Source: CAZIVP01 sp964542915 (GTDB lineage Bacteria > Calditrichota > Calditrichia > Calditrichales > Calditrichaceae). Taken from it: a stretch of DNA of 22,948 nucleotides. Positions 8,823 to 15,962 of the stretch are shown here, piece after piece (within the stretch, counting starts at the first letter, position 1; every line of letters begins with the position of its first letter). The notes below the pieces were generated by a model. It made no database searches. It was not told the DNA's origin and saw only the letters and a list, made by a program, of their open reading frames with translations. A program made the position numbers and the translations under genes. Location: the NCBI GenBank assembly GCA_964542915.1, contig CAZIVP010000031.1, positions 1 through 22,948 of the forward strand, given 5' to 3'.

Positions 8823-9482
8823 ATGCGATATAGATTCGGTCATACATCGAATGAACTTCTTTTTGGCCAGCAAACCAGACGCTATTTTTTCAAATTTCTT
8901 AAATCAAAGAAAAAAGCCGATGTGCGGCCCGGCGCCATGCCTCCCGAAAAAGTAAAAGAGGTGGTACAGAAGATCGGACGCAACAAAAAGGTGAATATCC
9001 GGCGCGTCGAATACGACGGTACACCCGAGGAAAAGCCGATCTCTGTTCGCATTGTCGATATTCGCGAACATTATTTTACCGGCATCATTATTAACATCGA
9101 GCGCAGCATCAAGCAGGAACTGGATGAAAAACTGGTGTACATCAAAGGCGGCGGCGGCAGTTTGGATTTTAATTATGATGACGGCGACATCATGAGCATT
9201 GAAGAAGACGTGGACGAACAAATCATCGAGCAGATGAATACGGAAGATTTGCTGGAAATCCTGGAAGCGCTCGATCTTAATGAATCCATACGTATCGGTT
9301 ATTACGACCGTGAAAAAGGCGGCACCATCAACGGCGCCGGAAAATTAATCGAAAAGGATATGGATAATAAAACGATTAAAGTGGAATTAACCCTCATTAA
9401 CGAAATCGAACTGGACAAATCGAAAACGGTACAACTGGATCTGGATAAAGACCCCGTGTTCGATTTGGAAGTTATGATTTAA
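8823..9482 (+). CDS. hypothetical acidic protein with two similar halves
   Basis: I do not recognise this 219-residue protein. The start is fixed by GGAGGT at 8814-8819 before ATG 8823; an upstream in-frame ATG at 8793 lacks such a site. The N-terminus (about residues 1-45) is basic (RRYFFKFLKSKKK). The rest is acidic and rich in predicted beta-strand, without signal peptide or membrane helix, so it is probably cytoplasmic. Two halves look related. The first, from about residue 59, runs NIRRVEYD, then ISVRIVDI, then ERSIKQELDEKLVYIK. The second, from about residue 158, runs IRIGYYD, then GKLIEKDM, then INEIELDKSKTVQLDL. A helical acidic linker (DVDEQIIEQMNTEDLLEILEAL) joins them. Paired small beta-barrels are a guess. 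It stands alone, 85 bases after recN, and may have its own promoter. Confidence 0.8.
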   Translation: MRYRFGHTSNELLFGQQTRRYFFKFLKSKKKADVRPGAMPPEKVKEVVQKIGRNKKVNIRRVEYDGTPEEKPISVRIVDIREHYFTGIIINIERSIKQELDEKLVYIKGGGGSLDFNYDDGDIMSIEEDVDEQIIEQMNTEDLLEILEALDLNESIRIGYYDREKGGTINGAGKLIEKDMDNKTIKVELTLINEIELDKSKTVQLDLDKDPVFDLEVMI

Positions 9483-9513
9483 TTGACAATAATGCAGACA
9501 TTTCATTTGCGAC

Positions 9514-9529
9514 AGAGCGCCGCTCTTTT
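9514..9529 (+). terminator. short possible Rho-independent terminator
   Basis: A perfect 5-bp stem AGAGC/GCTCT with loop GCC lies 31 bases after the stop of the hypothetical gene and runs into a TTTT tract. The stem is short, so termination strength is uncertain. Confidence 0.4.
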
Positions 9530-9630
9530 AACTGATTTTTTTGCCGGACATTTTTAACGACCTACGTTTAGTGTATTTTAGTCTAACGCCAAAACCCGTC
9601 GAAGGCTTTTACAACTCCCCGGTTGATTTT

Positions 9631-9659
9631 TTGCTCCAATTGCATTTTTTTGTTACAAT
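9631..9659 (+). promoter_or_regulatory. sigma-70-like extended -10 promoter for the Mrp gene
   Basis: The -35 TTGCTC (9631-9636) is spaced 17 bp from the -10 TACAAT (9654-9659). TGT immediately before the -10 gives the extended TGn element. Transcription would start near 9666, leaving a leader of roughly 58 bases before the ATG at 9724. The gap before this gene and the small hairpin upstream support an independent transcription unit. Confidence 0.55.
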
Positions 9660-9723
9660 CCGTTTTTGCAAACATCAAAGATGAGTGCTGGTAAAATCAA
9701 AAAATTCAGGATTGGAGTTTACA

Positions 9724-10770
9724 ATGGTTAGTAAAGAATCCGTTATAGAGGCATTGAAGGAAGTTAATTACCCGGGATTCAGCCGGGATATCGTTTCATT
9801 TGGGCTGGTGCAAAAAGTGGATGTGGCGGATAATCAGATCAAAATAGATCTGCTTATCAAAAGCCAGGACGCCTCGGTCGGCAGTCAAATTAAAGACGCC
9901 GTGGAACGCCATTTGGGCGAAAAATTTAAGGAACACGAAACGCAGGTGGCGGTCGATCAAAAGGAGCCGCCGCAATTCAGCACGCAGGCACAGCAACAGG
10001 AGAAGCAGCAGTTTTTACCGACGGTTAAACATAACATCGCCGTGGCCAGTGGCAAGGGCGGCGTCGGCAAGTCCACCGTTACCGTTAATCTGGCCGTTGC
10101 CCTGGCGCAACAGGGTTTAAAGGTCGGATTGTTGGACGCCGATATTTATGGACCCAGCATGCCGACCATGTTCGCCATCAAAGAGCAGCCCTATTTTGAC
10201 GGTAAAAAAATTTATCCCATCGAAAAATACGGCGTACAGCTGATGTCCATCGGCTTTCTCGTTAAAAACGAAGACGCCGTCGTCTGGCGTGGCGCCCTCG
10301 TACATCGCGCTCTGCAACAACTCATGAATGACGTGCTCTGGCCGGAACTGGATATTATGTTGTTCGATATGCCACCGGGCACCGGCGACGCGCAGCTCAC
10401 CCTCTCGCAATCGGTTGCACTGGACGGCGCCGTCATCGTCTCAACCCCGCAGGACGTGGCCCTGATCGACGCCGTTAAAGGCGTGAAAATGTTTGAAAAA
10501 GTCAACGTGCCCACTTTAGGCATCATCGAAAACATGAGCTACTTTTTATGTCCGCACTGCGGCGAACGCACCGAAATATTTTCGCACGGGGGCGTAAAAA
10601 ATACGTGCCAAAAATTCGATGTGAATTTATTGGGCGAAATCCCGATCGATGCGGATATACGTGAAGGCGGCGACGCCGGTATTCCGATCGTCATCAGCAA
10701 GCCGGACAGCGAACAGAGCAAGGCCTTTACACGGGTAGCCCAAAATATCGTTGAGCACATCAACCAGTAA
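9724..10770 (+). CDS. apbC: Mrp/ApbC-family Fe-S cluster carrier P-loop ATPase
   Basis: This 348-residue protein belongs to the Mrp/ApbC/Nbp35 group that binds and hands on iron-sulfur clusters. Its N-terminal DUF59/MIP18-like domain spans about residues 4-75 (VIEALKEVNYPG). A Gln-rich linker leads to the ATPase. The deviant Walker A is S109-G-K-G-G-V-G-K-S117, followed by LLDADIYGPSMP and FDMPPGTGDAQLT. The cluster-binding pair is C276-P-H-C279 in NMSYFLCPHCG. ATG 9724 is chosen because GGAG (9714-9717) precedes it; the upstream GTG at 9685 has no such support. No other Fe-S assembly gene is nearby, and promoter and terminator suggest it is monocistronic. It is distinguished from MinD/ParA by the CxxC pair and the N-terminal domain. 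Confidence 0.95.
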   Translation: MVSKESVIEALKEVNYPGFSRDIVSFGLVQKVDVADNQIKIDLLIKSQDASVGSQIKDAVERHLGEKFKEHETQVAVDQKEPPQFSTQAQQQEKQQFLPTVKHNIAVASGKGGVGKSTVTVNLAVALAQQGLKVGLLDADIYGPSMPTMFAIKEQPYFDGKKIYPIEKYGVQLMSIGFLVKNEDAVVWRGALVHRALQQLMNDVLWPELDIMLFDMPPGTGDAQLTLSQSVALDGAVIVSTPQDVALIDAVKGVKMFEKVNVPTLGIIENMSYFLCPHCGERTEIFSHGGVKNTCQKFDVNLLGEIPIDADIREGGDAGIPIVISKPDSEQSKAFTRVAQNIVEHINQ

Positions 10771-10777
10771 TCGAATG

Positions 10778-10819
10778 GATGGAGGCGCGTTTAAAACCCG
10801 GCGGCCTCCATCGTTCTTT
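10778..10819 (+). terminator. Rho-independent terminator after the Mrp gene
   Basis: A perfect 9-bp stem GATGGAGGC (10778-10786) / GCCTCCATC (10804-10812) with a 17-base loop begins 8 bases after the Mrp stop. GTTCTTTA follows. The U-tract is imperfect, but position and stem strength fit a terminator. Confidence 0.6.
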
Positions 10820-11235
10820 ATCGTTTCTCCCGAAGGCATCGATTTAATGTTTCCAGGAAATATGCCCTGCCTGCCCACAAGCAAAATGGGAATCTTTCCT
10901 ATACGCCTATCTCACGATTATTACCTTTTTTAGCCTATCTTATTGATTCCATTTTAGCTGAATTACTTCACCGGCGTTGATCAATTCCACTGGCATTTTT
11001 GTTGCGAGATTAAAACACAACGTCTAATCCATATCCATCGTTATAAGAGCCACTGATGGTTATCGCTTGAGCGTTTGCATTGTCATTTTTTGCGACCCTT
11101 GCTTTAATACGGCGGCGTTTGCCCCATACAGCAGCAGCCGCTTTTTACGTTAACCGGCTATGAGACGCTCATAAAACACTTTCTTGGCACGAATGGCGTA
11201 CAACCTCTGATCTTAAACACCCCTTTTCATCCATA
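10820..11235. other. gene-poor stretch, possible decayed gene on the minus strand
   Basis: No convincing gene is present. The minus strand has two adjacent short open stretches in different frames. One (about 11151-11213) contains RLYAIRAKKVFYERLIAG. The other (about 11010-11144, 44 codons) contains KRRRIKARVAKNDNANAQ and ends GLDVVF. Both look protein-like but lack a start codon and ribosome binding site, as expected if an old ORF had decayed by frameshift and stop. No inverted terminal repeats or transposase motifs were seen. Confidence 0.25.
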
Positions 11236-11264
11236 TTGAAATGGTAATTAACTTGTTGTATATT
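11236..11264 (+). promoter_or_regulatory. sigma-70-like promoter for the S8 peptidase-PTS cluster
   Basis: TTGAAA (11236-11241) and TATATT (11259-11264) are separated by exactly 17 bp. The predicted start near 11271 leaves a leader of about 69 bases before ATG 11340. It follows a long non-coding stretch and is the only good promoter seen before the cluster ending at 18777. Confidence 0.6.
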
Positions 11265-11339
11265 CTAATTTTTATGCAGTTTGGATTTGGATCATGATTT
11301 AGTGAGGTTGTCAATACAGTGATGTGAAAGGTTGGAACT

Positions 11340-14198
11340 ATGGTGAAACGATTGAGCCTGCCGTTTTTTCTTGTAATCCTGCTGACGTTTTCGGCTGCCG
11401 ACGCTTACGAGTGGACATTCTTAAATACGACGCGTATCGGTGCAAGCGAATTTATCGACAGCCATCCCGATTACAACGGAAAAGATGTGGTGATCATGAT
11501 TCTGGATACCGGCGTGGATATGGGCGTGGAAGGTTTGAAGGAGCTGCCCGGCGGCGGCGTTAAAGTGATCGACGTTCAGGATTTTTCAGGCGAGGGCGAT
11601 GTGACATTGGAAGAGGCGGAGGTCTCCTGGCAATCGGACGAACCATATTTAAAGCATTCTTCCGGCGTTAAACTGTACGGCTTTACGAAATTGCCCCATC
11701 ATCCGTCCGACAGCCTCTATTACATGGGAGTTCTAAAAGAGGAGCGCTTCAAGAATTCCGTAATCCCCGACGTGAATAACAACGGCAAAGAGAATGATGT
11801 TTTCGGCGCCGCCGTATTCGAGAGCGACGAAGGCTGGCTGGCTTATGTGGATCTGGACGGCGACGGCAACCTGGACGATGAAATGGCCTTGTTCAATTAT
11901 AAAGACAAACTTCAGTCCTTTCAGTTTAAGGGCCGCGATACAAAGGAACGGCGCAATCTGGCCAACTTTGGTTTGAATATATTTCCGGATGAGAAACGCA
12001 TTAATTTTCATTACGACGGAGCGGCGCACGGCACCCATGTGGCCGGCATAGCCGCCGGTTACCGCATCAATGGACAGGAAGATTTAAACGGTATTGCGCC
12101 GGGCGCCAAAATCATCAGTCTTAAAATCGGCGATTGTCGCCTGGCGGGCGGCGCCACGACCACCGGCAGCATGCTGGAAGCTTACGAATATGGCGTGGCA
12201 TTCGCCAAAGACTATGACGGCCCGGTTGTATTCAACATGAGCTTTGGAATCGGTTCGGAAATCGAAGGTTTGGCCGATATGGATTTGATGCTGGACGATA
12301 TGTTACGCGAAAACGAATCACTGCTGTTCTGCACCAGCGCGGGCAATGAAGGGCCGGGCGTATCCACCGTCGGATTGCCGGCGGCGGCCAAACGTGTTTT
12401 GAGTGTGGGTGCGATGCTGCCCAAAACGTTTGCCCGGGACGTCTACGGCGTCCAAATCGAACGGGATTTGATCTTTAGTTTCAGCTCGCGCGGCGGTGAA
12501 CGCAACAAACCCGACGCTCTGGCGCCCGGCGCCGCTGCATCGACCGTGCCGCCGTTTTCCACGCGCGACGTTATGGGCGGTACGAGCATGGCTTCGCCGC
12601 AGGCGGCAGGTGCTGTGGCGCTGCTGATGTCGGCTGCCCGCCATTCCGATCCGCCGTTACCTATAAACGGCGCCCTGCTCAAGAAAGCCATTAAAAACGC
12701 GGCCCAGCCTTTAAAAGGCTACATGGCCCTGGAACAGGGCAGTGGCGTGATCAACGTTCCGAAAGCGTTTGAATTTTATAAACGGTACATCGAACGCGAC
12801 GACCATAAAAGCGTCATCCTTTTCGACGCCAACACCGAGAGCCCCATTTATGCGTCGGGAAGCGGCGAAACGGCCTACTGGCGATTCGGAAGTTATTTCC
12901 CCGATGAGCGGGACCCGCAGCGTTTTTACATTAATCCCGTCTTCCCCGAAGATTTCGACGCCGACGACGAACAGGCATTCTACCGCGCCTTTGAGATGGA
13001 AACGACCGTTCCCTGGATCAACATCAATAAAAGCAATGTCTACATAAAAGGCTCGCATCCCGCAACGGTCGATGTACATTACGATCAATCCCTCACAAAT
13101 AAACCGGGCATTTATAACGGCAGGATCATCGGCTATCGGAAAGGCGGGTTGTTCGGCGGCAACGATCCCTCAGACCGCGAATTCGACCTGATGTGTACCG
13201 TTATCGTGCCCCATACATTTAACGCCGGCAACCACTATCGCTGGCAATCCGGAGAAATAGGTCTCGATAACGGCGAACTGCGCCGCATCTTCTTCGACGT
13301 CCCGGTACAAGCCTCCGCCGTCACAATTGAACTGGAACCCGTCAACGGTAAATACTCCAGAGTAAGCGCGGTTCTCTTTGATCCCAAAGGGCGCGAAACC
13401 GAATACCGCACGGCGATTGACGACGAACGGACGGAGAAGCGCACCATCCGTTTGCACACCGATGATCTGAAAGCCGGCACTTATGAATGGGTCCTTTCGG
13501 CCAGTATGCGCAATACGGAACGTTCATATGTACGGACTTCCATTGCCTTCTCGGGGCTGGAAATAAGCCCGCAAACCGTTACTTCTGTTAAAGTACGGAA
13601 CGGCCAGGATGCGCAGGGCTCGTTTGATGTGATTAACCAATACAACGATCGCAATCGCGCCGATGTTAACGGGAAATTATACGGTTTTCAGCGCATCAAG
13701 TATATCGATGATAACTCGGACAATTATGAATACACATTCACCGTTTCCGAAAAGTGTGATAAAGTGGTGTTCGATCTGGAGCTTTCCGCAGAGGTTTATA
13801 ATTACTTCACCGATTTCGCCGTCAACATCAAAAATTTCGAGGGAAACGTATTAACAGCCGACGGTTTAACGTACCGTAAAAAAAGTATAACGTTCATTCC
13901 ACCCGCATCCGGCAGCTATATTTTACAGCTGATACCTGCGTTTGCGGGTCATGAACCGAGGCGCTGGAACGCGCGGCTTACGGAATCGTATTACCTGTTC
14001 AACGAAATCCCTATCAGCTCCGGGCAATACAATTTCTATCCCGATGTTAAGAAGACGGTGGATTTCAACATCTCCGAAACGTTGCCGGTAGCGCCGGACG
14101 GTTTTTATGTTTTCGGGGAGATATGGCTGGAAAGCCGGGATGTACGCGCTTTCCGTACAACCCTTCCGGTCGAATTGTTCACGAATTTAAACGATTGA
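11340..14198 (+). CDS. exported subtilisin-family (S8) serine peptidase, tripeptidyl peptidase II-like
   Basis: This 952-residue protein begins with a signal peptide (about residues 1-22, cleavage near ADAYEW), so it is expected to leave the cytoplasm. The subtilase triad is complete: D56 in ILDTGVD, H230 in HGTHVAG and S416 in GTSMASP, with the oxyanion asparagine N336 in AGNEGPG. About 170 residues lie between Asp and His, a long insertion typical of tripeptidyl peptidase II. GGGVKVIDVQDFSGEGD just after the Asp also matches that family. The C-terminal half (about 480-952) is beta-rich, including HYDQSLTNKPGIYNGRIIGY and REFDLMCTVIVP, like the TPPII sandwich region. TPPII removes tripeptides from N-termini. 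A GAAAGG site precedes the ATG. The PTS IIC gene follows 4 bases later. S8 membership is certain; tripeptidyl specificity is inference. Confidence 0.9.
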   Translation: MVKRLSLPFFLVILLTFSAADAYEWTFLNTTRIGASEFIDSHPDYNGKDVVIMILDTGVDMGVEGLKELPGGGVKVIDVQDFSGEGDVTLEEAEVSWQSDEPYLKHSSGVKLYGFTKLPHHPSDSLYYMGVLKEERFKNSVIPDVNNNGKENDVFGAAVFESDEGWLAYVDLDGDGNLDDEMALFNYKDKLQSFQFKGRDTKERRNLANFGLNIFPDEKRINFHYDGAAHGTHVAGIAAGYRINGQEDLNGIAPGAKIISLKIGDCRLAGGATTTGSMLEAYEYGVAFAKDYDGPVVFNMSFGIGSEIEGLADMDLMLDDMLRENESLLFCTSAGNEGPGVSTVGLPAAAKRVLSVGAMLPKTFARDVYGVQIERDLIFSFSSRGGERNKPDALAPGAAASTVPPFSTRDVMGGTSMASPQAAGAVALLMSAARHSDPPLPINGALLKKAIKNAAQPLKGYMALEQGSGVINVPKAFEFYKRYIERDDHKSVILFDANTESPIYASGSGETAYWRFGSYFPDERDPQRFYINPVFPEDFDADDEQAFYRAFEMETTVPWININKSNVYIKGSHPATVDVHYDQSLTNKPGIYNGRIIGYRKGGLFGGNDPSDREFDLMCTVIVPHTFNAGNHYRWQSGEIGLDNGELRRIFFDVPVQASAVTIELEPVNGKYSRVSAVLFDPKGRETEYRTAIDDERTEKRTIRLHTDDLKAGTYEWVLSASMRNTERSYVRTSIAFSGLEISPQTVTSVKVRNGQDAQGSFDVINQYNDRNRADVNGKLYGFQRIKYIDDNSDNYEYTFTVSEKCDKVVFDLELSAEVYNYFTDFAVNIKNFEGNVLTADGLTYRKKSITFIPPASGSYILQLIPAFAGHEPRRWNARLTESYYLFNEIPISSGQYNFYPDVKKTVDFNISETLPVAPDGFYVFGEIWLESRDVRAFRTTLPVELFTNLND

Positions 14199-14202
14199 TT
14201 TC

Positions 14203-14895
14203 ATGATGGTTTGGGAAATTGCGGCAATAGCGGTTTTGGGCGCCTTGTTATCGCTGGATACGACCGCCGCTTTTCAGTTTATGATTTCCCAGCCGTTGAT
14301 CGCCTGCACCATCGTAGGCGGTGTGATGGGCAACCTCTTATTGGGCCTGGAAATCGGCTTTTTACTTCAGTTACTCTGGATCAGCTATCTACCGGTCGGC
14401 GCCGTCTTATTTCCCGAAGGCAATGTGGGATCGATGGTCGCCGCGATTACCGCCATACAGCTGCAGCATTTGCACGAGGCGTTTCCGCACATGATTGTGC
14501 TATTCAGCGTGCTTGTTGCCCTGGGCGTCAGTTATATCGGTTTAAAAGCCGTGCAATTAATACGCACCTGGAACATAAGCGTACTGAATCAAACATTCCG
14601 CAGGCTGCAACGCGGCAATGTCGCCGCCATTAGAAACGCTAATGTGCGGGTTCTGGTTGTGCACACGGTCGTGATGTTCATTTTGATTTTTGTCATGACC
14701 CTGTTAAGCATCTATTTACTGGAAAACGTGTTGGTTCTGATACCCAACAGTTGGGATCAAACGGCGCGTTTTGTGGGAATTGGAATTTTGGGCGTTGGCA
14801 TAGGCTTAACCGCCACCCTTTACAGGGAACGTAAGGATTACTTCTATTTCGCAGGCGGAGCGGCCGCCGGCATCGGACTCTTATTAATCATCTGA
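14203..14895 (+). CDS. PTS mannose/sorbose-family permease, IIC component
   Basis: This 230-residue hydrophobic protein is the IIC membrane subunit of a mannose-family (AgaC/ManY/SorA) phosphotransferase transporter, which with IID forms the sugar channel. Diagnostic features are the N-terminal segment with SLDTTAAFQFMISQPL, then GLEIGFLLQLLWISYLPVGA and the periplasm-facing PEGNVGSMVAA. About six or seven hydrophobic segments are visible, the last ending GGAAAGIGLLLII. It is shorter than the usual 250-270 residues, mainly at the C-terminus. The start is ATG 14203 or the adjacent ATG 14206, with only a weak ribosome binding site; coupling to the peptidase gene 4 bases upstream is likely. IIA and IIB are not encoded nearby, so the sugar cannot be named. 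Confidence 0.85.
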   Translation: MMVWEIAAIAVLGALLSLDTTAAFQFMISQPLIACTIVGGVMGNLLLGLEIGFLLQLLWISYLPVGAVLFPEGNVGSMVAAITAIQLQHLHEAFPHMIVLFSVLVALGVSYIGLKAVQLIRTWNISVLNQTFRRLQRGNVAAIRNANVRVLVVHTVVMFILIFVMTLLSIYLLENVLVLIPNSWDQTARFVGIGILGVGIGLTATLYRERKDYFYFAGGAAAGIGLLLII

Positions 14896-14913
14896 AATTG
14901 ACGGGCATTCATT

Positions 14914-15699
14914 ATGGAGCAGGCATCCAAAAAATTAAAAAAACGCGATCATATATCGATATTTATGCGTTCGTTTTTTATACAGGCCGGCTGGAATTTC
15001 AAAAGCCTTATTTCCATAGGATTTGCTTACGCACTTATCCCTGTGGCGCGCCGTTTATACAGAGACAATGAGGCGCGTGCGAAGTTTCTGCTGCGCCACA
15101 TCGGTTTTTTTAATGCACATCCCTATTTTGCTTCATACGCGTTGGGCGCCATTGCCCGTTTGGAGGAAGAAAACGCCCAAAACGAGGATAGCGATCAAAC
15201 CGAACGAATCGAAAAATTTAAAAACGCACTGATTGGACCTCTGGGAGCGGTCGGGGATCAATATTTCTGGGCCACGGTAAAACCGGCCGCCGTCCTGCTC
15301 GGCATGATCGGTTTATTACTGGCACCGCAGGTATGGATAAAATTGACATTTCTTGCGCTATTGCTTATCCTTTATAATATCTCGCATTTAATGGTGCGCA
15401 TTCGCGGTCAGCGCCTGGGATATGAAAAGGGTTACCACATTTATAAAGAAATACGGATCGAAAAATATGGGCGCAGTAAACGAACCTATCATATCATCGG
15501 TGCAATCTTATTAGGGCTTCTTACGGGGTATTTAATCGGATGGTCCGATTCCCAACACATTATCGCGACGCTGGTTTTTTTCGGAAGCATGGTCCTCGCC
15601 TATTACGTCAAAACCGTTCGACAATCGTTTTATGGATCTATTCTGATTCCGCTCCTTTTTATGGTGATAGCAGGATTAATTACGTCGATAGCGATATGA
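14914..15699 (+). CDS. PTS mannose-family permease, IID component
   Basis: The 261-residue product is the IID partner of the preceding IIC. It shows the family order: FFIQAGWNFKSL (about residues 21-32), GFAYALIPVARRLY, then HIGFFNAHPYFASYALG, an EEEN acidic patch and ALIGPLGAVGDQYFWATVKP. Hydrophobic helices occupy the C-terminal half and the protein ends in a membrane segment. The GPLGAVGD element is the strongest signature. It starts 18 bases after IIC and its TGA overlaps the HPr ATG (ATGA at 15696-15699), so translation of permease and HPr is coupled. Linkage of IIC and IID to the general PTS proteins suggests either a dedicated sugar uptake system or a regulatory PTS. Confidence 0.92.
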   Translation: MEQASKKLKKRDHISIFMRSFFIQAGWNFKSLISIGFAYALIPVARRLYRDNEARAKFLLRHIGFFNAHPYFASYALGAIARLEEENAQNEDSDQTERIEKFKNALIGPLGAVGDQYFWATVKPAAVLLGMIGLLLAPQVWIKLTFLALLLILYNISHLMVRIRGQRLGYEKGYHIYKEIRIEKYGRSKRTYHIIGAILLGLLTGYLIGWSDSQHIIATLVFFGSMVLAYYVKTVRQSFYGSILIPLLFMVIAGLITSIAI

Positions 15700-15962
15700 T
15701 CGAGAAAAAATTTAAAATTACAAATAAACACGGCCTCCATGCCCGGCCCGCCGCACAGCTTGTTAAGGTTGCAGGCCAGTTCGATGCGGATATTAAAATT
15801 TTGAAAGACGGCCTGGAAGTAAACGGTAAAAGCATCATGGGGGTCATGATGCTGGCTGCGGAACCCGGCAGCGAAATCGAATTGCATATCAACGGCGGCG
15901 ATGAAAAAGAAGCGCTGAAGGCAATCGAAGATTTAATCGCGAAAGATTTTTATGACAAGTAA
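15696..15962 (+). CDS. ptsH: phosphocarrier protein HPr
   Basis: HPr passes phosphate from enzyme I to the sugar-specific IIA proteins. This 88-residue copy has the active-site histidine H15 in K-H-G-L-H-A-R-P-A-A and the second conserved region N-G-K-S46-I-M-G-V-M-M-L-A. Ser46 sits where HPr kinase phosphorylates Firmicutes and many other HPr proteins, so regulation by an HprK is possible; hprK is not in the window. The ATG at 15696 overlaps the IID stop, and the longer open frame upstream is only read-through of IID coding sequence. The stop at 15960-15962 overlaps the enzyme I start by 11 bases. Confidence 0.96.
   Translation: MIEKKFKITNKHGLHARPAAQLVKVAGQFDADIKILKDGLEVNGKSIMGVMMLAAEPGSEIELHINGGDEKEALKAIEDLIAKDFYDK

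Noticed and set aside
9483..9511. Promoter at TTGACA just after the hypothetical gene
   Set aside because: The -35 is perfect, but no -10-like hexamer lies 16-18 bp downstream.
9685..9723. GTG start adding 13 residues to the Mrp protein
   Set aside because: GGAG sits correctly before ATG 9724 and the added residues match nothing; the longer start would also crowd the promoter.
10751..10933. Plus-strand open frame of 60 codons after the Mrp gene
   Set aside because: It overlaps the end of the Mrp gene and reads through the terminator hairpin; no start signal or family resemblance.
12318..12691. Overlapping minus-strand open frames opposite the S8 peptidase
   Set aside because: They mirror GC-rich codons of the catalytic domain and show no motif or ribosome binding site.
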